Part shown: in pieces, positions 1 to 8,167 of the stretch
Position numbering within the stretch: position 1 is the first letter of the stretch
Layout of the letters: each line of letters opens with the position of its first letter
The notes under the pieces: generated by a model
The model's input: the letters and a program-made list of their open reading frames with translations, nothing else
What the model was told of the DNA's origin: nothing
Databases searched by the model: none
Program-made: the position numbers and the translations under genes
Assembly: GCF_041346945.1 (NCBI RefSeq)
Contig: NZ_CP166850.1
Span: forward strand, 8,168,501 to 8,232,500
Origin: Amycolatopsis sp. cg9
GTDB taxonomy: Bacteria; Actinomycetota; Actinomycetes; Mycobacteriales; Pseudonocardiaceae
Reading direction: 5' to 3'
DNA length: 64,000 bases

Positions 1-870
1 CATCACGTGTGCGGCATCGCCCAGGAGTGTCACACCCGGGACGCGGGCCCAGCGGTGCCCCACCGGCAGCGCGTGGATCGGCCGCGGGATGAGGCCGGCG
101 TCGGCTTCCGCGACGAGCGCCCGGAGCCCGGCGTCGAAGTCCGCGAAGACGTCGAGCAGCCGATCCCGCTCGGCCAGGTCCGCGGCCGCGGCGGGATCCC
201 CGGTCTCGACGGCGGCGTACACCCGGATCCACCCGCCGCCGGTGCGCTGGGCGATCAGCCCCTTCCCCGCGGCGAGCGCGAACATCGACCCGGACCCGAC
301 CAGCTCCGCCACCGCCGGGTGCCGTTCGTCCACATCGGACAGCCGGGCTTCCACGAAGGACAGCCCGGAGTAGGCGGGCACGGCGTCCGACAGCAGGGGC
401 CGGACCTTCGACCAGGCACCGTCCGCGCCGACGACCAGGCCGGCCTCGACGACCTCGCCGGTGCCGAGGGTGAGCTTCCCCGGCGACACCGCGGTCACCT
501 TGGCGCCCCAGCGGACGACGCCGGCCGGCAAGGACTCGGCGAGGAGCCGTTTCAGGGCACCGCGGTCGACCTCGGGCCGGGTGCCGCCGCTCGCTTCGGC
601 GGTCTCTTCGAACCGGACGACGCCGTCGCGGTCGAGGATCCGCAGGGCTTCGCCTTCTTCCCTGGCGATCGCGCGGAACCCGTCGAGCAGGCCGGCTTCG
701 GCCAGCGCGCGCAGCCCGGACTCCTCGTGCAGGTCGAGGGTGCCGCCTTGGTCGCGGCTGACGGGCGTGGCGTCCAGCTCGTACACGGTCGCGGCGATGC
801 CGCGGGTGTGCAGGACGCGGGCCAGGGTGAGGCCACCCAGGCCCCCGCCGGCGATGGCGATCTCGGGCAT
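1..870 (-). CDS. FAD-dependent aromatic-type monooxygenase (3' end cut by window)
   Basis: The 290 codons visible begin MPEIAIAGGGLGGLTLARVL, a Rossmann FAD-binding GxGxxG fingerprint, and run to a second FAD motif (VTLLGDAAHVM) exactly at the window edge, so the last roughly 80-100 residues are missing. This layout is that of class A flavin monooxygenases (PHBH/TetX type), which use NAD(P)H and O2 to hydroxylate small, often aromatic or polycyclic, substrates in the cytoplasm. The ATG overlaps the TGA of the upstream TetR gene (ATGA), so the two are translationally coupled and presumably share the operator in front of the regulator. The substrate cannot be read from the sequence; a drug- or antibiotic-modifying role is possible because the partner has a TetR-like C-terminal domain. 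Confidence 0.85.
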   Translation of the reverse strand, partial: MPEIAIAGGGLGGLTLARVLHTRGIAATVYELDATPVSRDQGGTLDLHEESGLRALAEAGLLDGFRAIAREEGEALRILDRDGVVRFEETAEASGGTRPEVDRGALKRLLAESLPAGVVRWGAKVTAVSPGKLTLGTGEVVEAGLVVGADGAWSKVRPLLSDAVPAYSGLSFVEARLSDVDERHPAVAELVGSGSMFALAAGKGLIAQRTGGGWIRVYAAVETGDPAAAADLAERDRLLDVFADFDAGLRALVAEADAGLIPRPIHALPVGHRWARVPGVTLLGDAAHVM

Positions 871-1556
871 CAGGACTCCTCGGGGTCGGGGCGCGGGGTG
901 GCGAGCGCGCCGTTGAGCAGCGCGTCGAACGCCCACCTGGCGCGGACGGGGCCGGGGCCGGACACCAGGTCGGCGGCCAGCGCGGCGATGTGCGGGTGGG
1001 TCCGCGGCGACGCCGCCGCGACGGACTCGACCATGACCTCGTGCTCGCGGGCGGCGCCGGGCTTCTCCCGGCGGCTGCCGTGTTCGACGGCGGCCGCGGT
1101 GGCGCTCAGCAGGAGCACGTCGACGGCCCACGCGGCCTGCCCCGGGGCCATGCCGCCCTCGTCGAGCAGCGCCAGCACGGCCTCGACGAGCGCGAAGTAG
1201 TTCGGCCCGCTCAGCCGCGTCACCAGCGCGACCCGGGCCAGGCTGGGGTGCGCGAACAGCACCGCCCGGTAGGACTCCAGCACCGCCCACAGCCGTTCGC
1301 GCCAGTCCCCGGCACCGTCGAGCTCGACCTCGGCGAGCAGTTCGTCGAGCACCGCGGCGTGCAGCTCCTCGGTGTCCTTGACGTAGACGTAGAGCGACGC
1401 GGCGCCGGTGTCGAGCTCCTTGGCGAGCCGCCGCATGGTGACGCGCTCGACGCCCTCGGCGCGCAGCACCGCGACCGCCGCCGCCACGATGCCTTCGCGC
1501 GTCAACGCCGGTTTCGCCGGGCGCTCCCGCCGGTTGTAAGTGCTGTCCGGAGCCAT
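870..1556 (-). CDS. TetR family repressor (TetR_C-like)
   Basis: A 228-residue protein with an N-terminal TetR helix-turn-helix (about residues 18-65, containing TMRRLAKELDTGAASLYVYV) and an all-helical ligand domain resembling the C-terminal domain of tetracycline repressors. It is first in a two-gene operon and its TGA overlaps the start of the flavin monooxygenase. Two inverted repeats lie about 13 bp upstream of the ATG, suggesting autorepression together with the enzyme. The likely job is to release the monooxygenase when its substrate or an analogue is present; the ligand is unknown. Confidence 0.9.
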   Translation of the reverse strand: MAPDSTYNRRERPAKPALTREGIVAAAVAVLRAEGVERVTMRRLAKELDTGAASLYVYVKDTEELHAAVLDELLAEVELDGAGDWRERLWAVLESYRAVLFAHPSLARVALVTRLSGPNYFALVEAVLALLDEGGMAPGQAAWAVDVLLLSATAAAVEHGSRREKPGAAREHEVMVESVAAASPRTHPHIAALAADLVSGPGPVRARWAFDALLNGALATPRPDPEES

Positions 1557-1568
1557 GCCACCACCATA

Positions 1569-1597
1569 ACGAACATGTTCGTGACGAACACGTTCGG
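1569..1597. promoter_or_regulatory. Tandem TetR-type operator
   Basis: A perfect 14-bp palindrome ACGAACATGTTCGT is followed 15 bp downstream (same face spacing start to start) by a near-identical copy ACGAACACGTTCGG. They sit just upstream of the TetR gene start, where a repressor would block its promoter. The 15-bp register is typical of TetR proteins binding as two dimers. Assignment to the adjacent TetR protein is inference. Confidence 0.65.
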
Positions 1598-1928
1598 GTG
1601 AGGTGGATCACGGTCAGGCTACGGTGCGCTCCTCAGAAACTTCTCAGAACAATGGCGGTAACCCGATTAATTCCGAAACATTCCCGAAACACGGAACGGA
1701 CCACTTCGCAAACTGGTCTGGACCATTGGGCCACGATCACCCTGACGGCGGTTTTACGTTGCCCACAGCCGGAAACTCCAGTGAATCACTTTACTTAAAT
1801 GTGCTTAACCGACCTTAGTACCTTGTGACGAGTGACGGACGGACGGTATATCTGAGCGAACCGAATTCGCAGCGGCCGGTCCCTCCCCCGGCCGGTTCGA
1901 TGCCGCCCGCACCGACACCGGAGGCACC
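1598..1928. other. Intergenic region, AT-richer, no gene seen
   Basis: About 330 bases between the divergent TetR operon and doxX-like gene. The middle and right part is noticeably richer in A/T than its surroundings (for example around CTTTACTTAAATGTGCTTAA near 1790-1808), as expected of a promoter region, but the short open frames lack ribosome sites and codon bias. I see no RNA gene or clear terminator. Confidence 0.4.
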
Positions 1929-2354
1929 ATGCACCGCCTGAACCCGGCCCGCGAGCACGTCATCGGGCTGTACCGCATCGTCATCGGCTTCCTGTTCGCC
2001 TGTCACGGCCTCAAGACCCTGTTCGGCCTGTTCGGCGCGAAGGCCCCCGCGGCCGTCGGCGCCTGGCCGGGCTGGTGGGCCGCGCTGATCCAGCTCGTCT
2101 GCGGCGTGCTCGTCTGCGTCGGCTTCGGCACGCGGGTCGCCGCCGTGCTCGGCTCCGGCTCGATGGCCTACGCCTACTTCACCTCGCACGCCCCCGACGG
2201 CCTGTTCCCGATCCAGAACGGCGGCGAAGCGGCGACGCTGTTCTGCTGGTCGCTGCTCATCGTCGCGTTCGTCGGCCCCGGCCGCTTCGCGCTCGGCAAC
2301 CTCAAGACCCGGCAGCGGGAAGCCCAGCCGGAACGGGCCGGCGTCACGGCCTGA
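1929..2354 (+). CDS. DoxX family membrane protein
   Basis: A 141-residue protein with four predicted hydrophobic helices and the DoxX-family start (YRIVIGFLFACHGLKTLFGL). DoxX proteins are small inner-membrane proteins; in mycobacteria one takes part in a membrane oxidoreductase complex, but most have no assigned reaction. A GGAGG-type ribosome site sits six bases before the ATG. It is monocistronic, with the convergent VOC gene ending 40 bp downstream. Family call is firm, function is not. Confidence 0.85.
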   Translation: MHRLNPAREHVIGLYRIVIGFLFACHGLKTLFGLFGAKAPAAVGAWPGWWAALIQLVCGVLVCVGFGTRVAAVLGSGSMAYAYFTSHAPDGLFPIQNGGEAATLFCWSLLIVAFVGPGRFALGNLKTRQREAQPERAGVTA

Positions 2355-2393
2355 CGCACGAGCACCCGGCGGCGCCGCCCGCCGCCGGGTCGC

Positions 2394-2906
2394 TCAGCGG
2401 GAGATCCCCACGCCGCTGCGCGCGTCCGGACCGTACTTCGCCAGCTCGCCCGCGAGGTCGAGCCGGCCGATGGCCGCGCTCTTCGCGCGGTCGTCGTCGG
2501 TCAGCAGCTCGCGCGGGATGATCCAGACCACCTCGAACTCGATGCCGCTGGGGTCCTTGGCGTACAACGACTTCGTGGTGCCGTGGTCCGACGACCCGAC
2601 CAGCGCGCCCGCCTCGCGGAGCCGGCCGGCGACCCGCTCGAGGTCGCCGAGGGTGTCGACCTCCCACGCGAGGTGGTACAGGCCCACCGACGTCTGGCCC
2701 GCGCCGGAATCCTCGGCGTGGGCACCGATTTCGAAGAGCCCGAGGTCGTGGTCGTTGGTCGAGCCGGGCGCCCGCAGGAAGGCCGCGCCGCGGTGGGCGT
2801 CGCCGCCCTCGATGTAGCCGAAGCCCAGCACGTCCCGGTAGAACGCGACGCTTTCCGCCAGGTCCCGGACGTAGAGCACGGCGTGGTTCAGGCGAAAGAT
2901 CGACAT
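2394..2906 (-). CDS. VOC (glyoxalase/extradiol dioxygenase-like) protein
   Basis: A 170-residue protein that contains a vicinal-oxygen-chelate domain (FRLNHAVLYVRDLAESVAFY at the N-terminus, a YHLAWEVD strand, and a C-terminal metal-site strand with GIEFEVVW). The internal ATG was chosen over one 21 bp upstream because GGGAG lies seven bases before it. VOC proteins include glyoxalase I, extradiol dioxygenases and fosfomycin or bleomycin resistance proteins; which applies here cannot be decided. A 16-bp inverted repeat lies 30 bp upstream and may be its operator. Confidence 0.82.
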   Translation of the reverse strand: MSIFRLNHAVLYVRDLAESVAFYRDVLGFGYIEGGDAHRGAAFLRAPGSTNDHDLGLFEIGAHAEDSGAGQTSVGLYHLAWEVDTLGDLERVAGRLREAGALVGSSDHGTTKSLYAKDPSGIEFEVVWIIPRELLTDDDRAKSAAIGRLDLAGELAKYGPDARSGVGISR

Positions 2907-2936
2907 CGGGACTCCCGCGCGCGGCACGCAATAGAT

Positions 2937-2952
2937 TGAAGTTTCAACTTCA
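2937..2952. promoter_or_regulatory. Inverted repeat upstream of the VOC gene
   Basis: TGAAGTT-TC-AACTTCA is a perfect 7-bp-arm palindrome with a two-base centre. It lies 31-46 bp upstream of the VOC start, a repressor position. No regulator gene is adjacent, so the protein that binds it would be encoded elsewhere. Confidence 0.5.
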
Positions 2953-3200
2953 GGCTACCACGAACGGCGTCACCCGGAACCGGCCGAGCCAGGCCGCGCA
3001 GCGCCCGCCGGCCCACTCTCAGTAGGTCCGGTGACCGACCGGGCGACAAACCTTCGACACCGCATCGAGGCCCTGGTCAGGTGCCCCCGCGGTTCGTAGG
3101 GTGATTCCACCGCAGGACACCGTGTCAGCTGTCCCGCGGGCGGTGGCACCCCCGGATCCGACCTTTCCCCGAAGCCAAGTCCGGGGGCCCACCGCGCTCC

Positions 3201-3953
3201 TCAGCTGATCGTGCCGCTCTCCCACCACCAGCTCTGCGAGCCGTAGGCGTACTCGACGCGGCTGTCGACGTGCTGGTGCGCGTCCGAGAGCGTGTAGCGC
3301 TCCAGCCCGGAGAAGCCGCAGGCCTCGGCCAGCACGTAGACCTGGCGGGTGCTGAGCCCGCTGACGTAGATGTCGGCCGCGACGCCGTAGAGGTGCATGC
3401 TGTTCGACGCGCCGCCGACGGACTGGTTGTGCGCGATGCTGCGGAAGCCGGACGAGATCGTGATCGCGCGCCCGCCCGCCTTGAGCCGCAGGGCTTCCAG
3501 CTTGTACATCAGCCGCCGGACGTTCTCCTGCACCGTGGCCGAGCCGACCTTTCCGCCACCGAAGCCGGCACCGTCCTTCGAGGTGAACTCGCCGAATTCG
3601 AAGTGGGCGGTCGAGCCGTCGGCCGACTCGAGGGCGTTGAGCGCGGCGAAGTCGTCGGCGTCCGCGATCCCGTTGGCGGGCAGGTGGTTCGCGGCCTGGA
3701 AGCGCGTCAGCGCGGCCGCCGTCCCGGGCCCGAAGTCGCCGTCGACGGCGACGCAGGTCTGCTTCGGACCGTCGGCGGCCCAGCCGGCGACGCGGATCTG
3801 CAGTTCCGTGACCGCGGCCCCGGTCGAGCCCGACCGCAGTGACGACGGCCACGAGTAGGCCGAGGCGACGCCGGGGAAAGCCGCCGTCGCGGCGATGCCG
3901 CCGGCGAGGACGATCCCGGTCTTGAGCAGGGTGCGGCGGTCGAACGTGGTCAC
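3201..3953 (-). CDS. Tat-exported M15A D-Ala-D-Ala carboxypeptidase-like protein
   Basis: A 250-residue exported protein. The N-terminus carries a twin-arginine signal (DRRTLLKTG, then a hydrophobic stretch ending near ASAYS). A peptidoglycan-binding_1 domain follows (about 40-100; VDGDFGPGTAAALTRFQAAN), then a zinc peptidase M15A domain with the SMHLYGVAADI (HxxxxxxD) motif and the final AHQHVD zinc histidines. Such enzymes trim cell-wall cross-links outside the membrane. The GTG start is preferred over an upstream ATG because GGAGG lies five bases before it and it places the RR motif correctly. It stands alone as a transcription unit. Confidence 0.85.
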   Translation of the reverse strand: MTTFDRRTLLKTGIVLAGGIAATAAFPGVASAYSWPSSLRSGSTGAAVTELQIRVAGWAADGPKQTCVAVDGDFGPGTAAALTRFQAANHLPANGIADADDFAALNALESADGSTAHFEFGEFTSKDGAGFGGGKVGSATVQENVRRLMYKLEALRLKAGGRAITISSGFRSIAHNQSVGGASNSMHLYGVAADIYVSGLSTRQVYVLAEACGFSGLERYTLSDAHQHVDSRVEYAYGSQSWWWESGTIS

Positions 3954-4051
3954 GAAGGCCTCCGGGTGGTCGGCGACGGGGCCCGCAGCAGACACCGGGC
4001 GCCCAAAGATCCGCCAACCACCGGCCCGGCGCCCCATCCCGGCAGACGGCC

Positions 4052-4071
4052 AGGTGGTGAATTCTCCACCT
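4052..4071. promoter_or_regulatory. Imperfect dyad upstream of the M15 gene
   Basis: AGGTGG and CCACCT arms flank a GAATTC core (18 of 20 positions symmetrical) about 100 bp upstream of the peptidase start. It may belong to either divergent gene. Weak call based only on symmetry. Confidence 0.3.
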
Positions 4072-4086
4072 CCCCTTGCGCACCGT

Positions 4087-4121
4087 TAGCTTAGCTCTAA
4101 GCTATCATTCTTAGCGCTAAG
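4087..4121. promoter_or_regulatory. Two tandem CTTAGCNCTAAG operators
   Basis: TAGCTTAG-CT-CTAAGCTA (perfect arms) is followed 20 bp later (start to start of the core) by the perfect palindrome CTTAGCGCTAAG. Both contain the core CTTAGCNCTAAG and end about 20 bp before the NmrA-like gene, overlapping its likely promoter. This pattern is typical of a dimeric repressor, but the adjacent genes include no obvious cognate divergent regulator. Confidence 0.6.
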
Positions 4122-4142
4122 CAATCTGATCGAAGGAGCACC

Positions 4143-4769
4143 ATGCGCATCACCGTGTTCGGCGCCGCCGGCACCGTCGGCCGCCGGGTCGTCGCCGAAG
4201 CCGTCACCCGAGGACACGAAGTCACCGCGATCGCGCGAAACCCGCGGCGCGCCGAGGGATTGCCCGTCCCCGTGCGCCCCGGCGACGCCGCGAACCCCGG
4301 GGACGTGGCCGCGCTGAGCCGCGGCCAGGACCTCGTGATCACGGCGACCCGCCCGGCGCCCGGCCGGGAGGACGAGCTCGTCGAGGCCACCCGCGGCCTG
4401 CTGAACGGCTTGACCGGGACCGGCGTGCGCCTGCTGGCCGTCGGCGGCGCGGCCACCCTGATCACCCCGGCCGGCACGACGGTGCTCGACGCCCCGGACT
4501 TCCCCGCGGAGCTGCGCCCGATCGCCGCGGCGTGCCGGGCGCAGCACGACGTGTACCGCGCCGACACCGCCGTCGACTGGACCTACGCCAGCCCGCCCGC
4601 GCTCCTGGAGCCGGGCGAGCGGACCGGCCGCTACCGGCTGGGCGGCGACGAGCTGCTCGTGGACGCGGACGGCCGGTCGGCGATCTCGGCGGAGGACTTC
4701 GCGGTCGCACTACTGGACGAGGCGGAGCGGCCGCGCCACCACCGGACCCGCTTCACGGTCGCGTACTGA
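4143..4769 (+). CDS. NAD(P)-binding atypical SDR (NmrA/YwnB-like)
   Basis: A 208-residue Rossmann protein starting MRITVFGAAGTVGRRVVAEA, the GxxGxxG NAD(P) fingerprint of atypical short-chain dehydrogenases. It lacks a clear YxxxK catalytic pair, as in NmrA/YwnB-like redox sensors and reductases. The AAGGAGC site is well placed before the ATG. Two repressor sites lie just upstream, so it is probably an inducible stress gene. Reaction unknown. Confidence 0.82.
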   Translation: MRITVFGAAGTVGRRVVAEAVTRGHEVTAIARNPRRAEGLPVPVRPGDAANPGDVAALSRGQDLVITATRPAPGREDELVEATRGLLNGLTGTGVRLLAVGGAATLITPAGTTVLDAPDFPAELRPIAAACRAQHDVYRADTAVDWTYASPPALLEPGERTGRYRLGGDELLVDADGRSAISAEDFAVALLDEAERPRHHRTRFTVAY

Positions 4770-4787
4770 GCCACCGCGCCGGCTCAT

Positions 4788-4812
4788 TTACATACATACA
4801 CCATGTATGTAA
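4788..4812. promoter_or_regulatory. TetR-type operator of the hydrolase operon
   Basis: TTACATACAT and ATGTATGTAA form perfect 10-bp arms around a five-base spacer. The repeat ends only nine bases before the hydrolase ATG, so it must overlap the promoter; a -10-like TATGTA lies within the right arm. The TetR gene two positions downstream in the operon is the likely repressor. Confidence 0.7.
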
Positions 4813-4821
4813 CCTGGTCTC

Positions 4822-5691
4822 ATGACGAAGCGGAGTGAAACCCTGGGTCAGGAGCGCCGCGTCCGGCTGCCCGCCGGCGAGGTGCGGTACTTCGAACGGG
4901 GCTCGGGCGCCCCGGTGGTGTTCGTCCACGGGGTGCTGACGAACGCGGAACTCTGGCGGAAGGTGGTCCCCGACATCGCCGCGGCCGGGTTCCGGTGCCT
5001 CGCTCCGGACCTGCCGCTCGGCTCGCACGACCTGCCGATGCGCGCGGACGCCGACCTCTCCCCCGCCGGGAACGCCGACGTCATCGCCGACTTCCTCGAG
5101 GCGCTCGAGCTCCGCGACGTCACGCTCGTCGCGAACGACACCGGCGGCGCGCTGACGCAGATCATGCTCAGCCGCCGTCCGGAGCGGGTCGGGCGGGTGG
5201 TGCTCACGCCGTCCGACTGCTTCGAGTACTTCTTCCCGCCGATCTTCAAGCCGCTGCCGCGGATCGCGCGGGTGCCCGGGTCGATGGCCGTACTCGGGCA
5301 GCTGCTGCGGATCCGGGCCCTCTACCGGCTTCCGCTGCTGTTCGGGTGGGTGACCAAGCGGCCGCTGCCGGACGCCGTCGCGCAGGCCTACCTCGGGAAG
5401 CTGCGGAAGTCGGCCGGGGTGCGGCGGGACCTGCGCAAGCTGCTCGAGGAGGTCCACCCCCGGCACACGCTGGAAGCGGCCGAGAAGCTGCGCACCTTCG
5501 ACCGCCCGGTCCTGCTGGCGTGGGCGCCCGAGGACAAGCTGTTCCCGATCCGGCTGGCCCACCGGCTCGCCGCGCTGCTGCCGGACGCGAAACTCGTCGA
5601 GGTGCCGGACTCCTACACCTTCATCGCCGAGGACCAGCCCGCCGCGCTGGCCCGCCACATCGTCGAGTTCGCGGGCGTCATGGCAGATTAG
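4822..5691 (+). CDS. Alpha/beta hydrolase (dehalogenase/epoxide-hydrolase-like)
   Basis: A 289-residue alpha/beta hydrolase with the HG oxyanion region (VVFVHGVLTNAELW, residues 32-45) and a nucleophile elbow VANDTGG in which the nucleophile is Asp106, as in haloalkane dehalogenases and epoxide hydrolases. The usual catalytic histidine (GHF before EDQP) is replaced: the local sequence is DSYTFIAEDQPAAL. It may use another base, or be a non-hydrolytic member. The ATG is within 10 bp of the operator and has no ribosome site, so the mRNA is probably leaderless. The TetR gene follows after four bases. Confidence 0.82.
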   Translation: MTKRSETLGQERRVRLPAGEVRYFERGSGAPVVFVHGVLTNAELWRKVVPDIAAAGFRCLAPDLPLGSHDLPMRADADLSPAGNADVIADFLEALELRDVTLVANDTGGALTQIMLSRRPERVGRVVLTPSDCFEYFFPPIFKPLPRIARVPGSMAVLGQLLRIRALYRLPLLFGWVTKRPLPDAVAQAYLGKLRKSAGVRRDLRKLLEEVHPRHTLEAAEKLRTFDRPVLLAWAPEDKLFPIRLAHRLAALLPDAKLVEVPDSYTFIAEDQPAALARHIVEFAGVMAD

Positions 5692-5695
5692 GCGG

Positions 5696-6286
5696 GTGCG
5701 ACGTACCCAGCAGGACCGTTCCGCCGGCACGAAGGCCGCCTTGGTCGGCGCCGCGCGCGAACTGTTCGCCGCGCGCGGCTACCAGGCCGTGCCGGCGGAC
5801 GAGATCACCCGCGCGGCCGGGGTCACCCGGGGCGCGCTGTACCACCACTACGGCGACAAGCAGGGCTTGTTCCGCGCCGTCGTCGAGGAAATCGAACGCG
5901 AGCTGACCGAAGAGGTCGAAGTGGCGTTCGACGGCGCCGCGGACCCGCTGAGCGGGATGCTGCAGGCACTCGGCGTCTTCCTCGACGCCTGCCTGCGCGA
6001 GGAGGTCCGCCGCATCTCGCTCACCGACGCCCCGGCGGTGCTGGGGTGGGAGGTCTGGCGCGAGATCGAGGCGGAGTACGGCCTCGGCCTGCTCGTCACC
6101 GTGCTGGAGCAGGCCAGGGCGGACGGGCTGATCGTCGACCAGCCCGTCCGCGCCCTGGCCCAGCTCGTGCTCAGCGCCGTGATGGAAGCGGCGCGGATGA
6201 TCGCCGCGGCGGACGACCCGGCGCTGACCCGCGAAGAGGTCCAGCGGGTGCTGGGCGGCTGGCTCGGGAGCCTGCTGCGGACCTAG
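5696..6286 (+). CDS. TetR family regulator
   Basis: A 196-residue TetR protein: helix-turn-helix at about 15-60 (PADEITRAAGVTRGALYHHY) and a TetR_C-type helical domain. The GTG start lies four bases after the hydrolase stop, so they form one operon, most likely repressed through the 25-bp inverted repeat upstream of the hydrolase. Its 3' end overlaps the convergent reductase gene by four bases. Confidence 0.88.
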   Translation: MRRTQQDRSAGTKAALVGAARELFAARGYQAVPADEITRAAGVTRGALYHHYGDKQGLFRAVVEEIERELTEEVEVAFDGAADPLSGMLQALGVFLDACLREEVRRISLTDAPAVLGWEVWREIEAEYGLGLLVTVLEQARADGLIVDQPVRALAQLVLSAVMEAARMIAAADDPALTREEVQRVLGGWLGSLLRT

Positions 6287-6831
6287 CGCGTCCGGTAGGT
6301 GCTCAGCACCGCGGGACCGACCGCCGTGCTGGAGACCAGCCGCAGGTCCGCGGGCGCCGCACCGTCGAAGAGCCGCCGGCCCGTGCCCACCAGGCTCGGG
6401 AACACGAGCAGCCGGTACTCGTCGACCAGCGCACGCCGGCCGAGCTCCCGCGCGATCCCGATCGAGCCGATGACGATCAGGTCCCCCTCGTGGCGCTCGG
6501 CCGTCCCGTCGAGATCTCCCCGCAGCAGCGAGGAGTTCTGCCACGCCGACACGTCGGTCAGCGTCCGCGAGACGACCAGCTTCCGGGCCGCGTTGAGCCG
6601 GGCGGAGAACGGGTCCGTGCGGCCGGGCCAGAGCTTCGAGAACAACTCCCAGGTGGTGCGGCCGAGCAGCAGCGTGCCGGTTTCGAGCAGCGAGCCGAGC
6701 CGGAACTTGTCCCCGGCCACCGCCTCGGGCCCGTGCCGGAACGCCCAGCCGCCGGTGGCCGTGCCGCCGGAGCCGTCCGGGTCCTCCACGACCCCGTCCA
6801 GGGTGACGAACTCGGTCACGATCACGCTCAT
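6283..6831 (-). CDS. Dihydrofolate reductase-like (RibD C-terminal) protein
   Basis: A 182-residue protein of the RibD_C/DHFR-like family (MSVIVTEFVTLDGVVEDPDG start, LLLGRTTWE motif, GDLIVIGSIGIARELGR near the C-terminus). Family members are NADPH-dependent reductases of pterin- or pyrimidine-like compounds, but many actinobacterial paralogues have no known substrate. It is convergent with the TetR gene (four-base overlap at CTAG) and has no partner gene. Confidence 0.85.
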   Translation of the reverse strand: MSVIVTEFVTLDGVVEDPDGSGGTATGGWAFRHGPEAVAGDKFRLGSLLETGTLLLGRTTWELFSKLWPGRTDPFSARLNAARKLVVSRTLTDVSAWQNSSLLRGDLDGTAERHEGDLIVIGSIGIARELGRRALVDEYRLLVFPSLVGTGRRLFDGAAPADLRLVSSTAVGPAVLSTYRTR

Positions 6832-6931
6832 GGCTGCTCCCGGTGGTTCCCGCCGCGCCCCCTTGGCGCGGCCTCACCGGTACTTACCGGCGGCGGCCGC
6901 CTGATTCATCGGCCGCCGCCGGAAGACTTTC

Positions 6932-8053
6932 CTACGCCGTGACGAGCGACAGGCCGTAGGTCTGCAGGATCTCGTTCACCGGCTGGAACCACGTCTCGCC
7001 GCCCGAGCTGCAGTTGCCCCAGCCGCCCGAGGTGACGCCCTGGGCCTGGTCACCGGTGATGAACGAGCCGCCGGAGTCGCCGGGCTCGGCGCAGACGTTG
7101 GTCCGGGTCATCTGGTAGACCGCGCCCTGGGAGTAGTTGACGGTCTCGTTGAGGCCGAGCACCGTGCCGCAGTGCCAGTGCGTGGTCGAGCCCGAGCGGC
7201 ACACCGACGTGCCGACCGGCGCGACCCAGGAGCCGCGGACGAGCGCGTCGCTGACGGTGCCCCAGCCGAGCACGACCGGCGCGGTCCACCAGCCGTTGCC
7301 GATGCGGATGAACGAATAGTCGTTGCCGGGGAAGGAAGAGCCGGCGAAGCTGCCCATCGCCGAGCCGTCCCAGCCGACGACCGAGCTGCCCGCGCCGCCG
7401 CAGTGGCCGGCGCTGACGAAGCCGCCCTGCACCGAGAACCCGATGGAGCAGCGGGTGTTGCCGTTGATGTAGTAGGGGTCGCCGCCGACGGTGCCCGCCG
7501 AGAACGGCTGGGCGGCCGGCGCGCTCGCCACGGTCACCGGGCCCGCCTTCGCGGCGCGGGCCAGGAAGGCGTCGACGTCGGCGCCGCGCGCGCCCGGCCG
7601 CACGGTGACCACGACGCTGCCGGCCCGCGGGTCGACGCGCCAGCCGCTGACGGCAGCCGGGGCGGGGTCGGCCTTGGCGGACGCGTCGATCGCGGCCTTG
7701 GCGGCGTCGAGCTTCGCCGCGCTGACCCGGGCGGTGGTGGGTTCGGCGCCGGCTTTCCGGACGGCGTCGGCGGCGGCCGGGTCGGTCACGCCGACGACGA
7801 GCTTGCCGAGCGCGGGGTCGAACCACGCGCCGCCGAACGCGGCACCGGCGGCCTGCTGCGCGGCGGGCATGATCCGCGCGGCGGACGTTTCCTGGCCGAG
7901 CCGGGTTTCGGCCTGGGCGGCGGTCAGGCCGAAGTCCCGCTGCATGGCGGCGATCAGCCCGGGCGACGCGACGGCCGGGCTCAGCGAAGCGGAGGCGAGG
8001 GAAGCGGTCAGGACGGCGGCGCCGCCGAGGGCGATGGCGATTCTTCGACGCAT
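6932..8053 (-). CDS. Secreted S1 serine protease (streptogrisin/alpha-lytic type)
   Basis: A 373-residue preproprotease. After a signal peptide (RRRIAIALGGAAVLTASLA) comes an alpha-lytic-type prodomain, then a mature chymotrypsin-fold domain beginning near residue 195. The triad is visible: His in GFVSAGHCGG (about 216), Asp in GNDYSFIRI (about 244) and Ser in EPGDSGGSF (about 326). The prodomain is needed for folding in this family and is removed outside the cell. The start ATG has GGAGGAG five bases upstream; an ATG 183 bp earlier gives an implausible N-terminus. It is a single-gene unit. Confidence 0.92.
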   Translation of the reverse strand: MRRRIAIALGGAAVLTASLASASLSPAVASPGLIAAMQRDFGLTAAQAETRLGQETSAARIMPAAQQAAGAAFGGAWFDPALGKLVVGVTDPAAADAVRKAGAEPTTARVSAAKLDAAKAAIDASAKADPAPAAVSGWRVDPRAGSVVVTVRPGARGADVDAFLARAAKAGPVTVASAPAAQPFSAGTVGGDPYYINGNTRCSIGFSVQGGFVSAGHCGGAGSSVVGWDGSAMGSFAGSSFPGNDYSFIRIGNGWWTAPVVLGWGTVSDALVRGSWVAPVGTSVCRSGSTTHWHCGTVLGLNETVNYSQGAVYQMTRTNVCAEPGDSGGSFITGDQAQGVTSGGWGNCSSGGETWFQPVNEILQTYGLSLVTA

Positions 8054-8167
8054 GGGGACTCCTCCAGGGCCGGGGGAAAGAAACACACCGTCCGCCGAGT
8101 GTGCGGGGCGCTGCGCGGCCGGTCCAGATTTGTCCGGTCTTCTGTCCGGAATTCGCGGGAGCGAACG

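Noticed and set aside
1598..1818. Short plus-strand frames of 66-71 codons before the DoxX gene
   Set aside because: No ribosome site, odd codon use and AT-rich composition; more likely promoter DNA.
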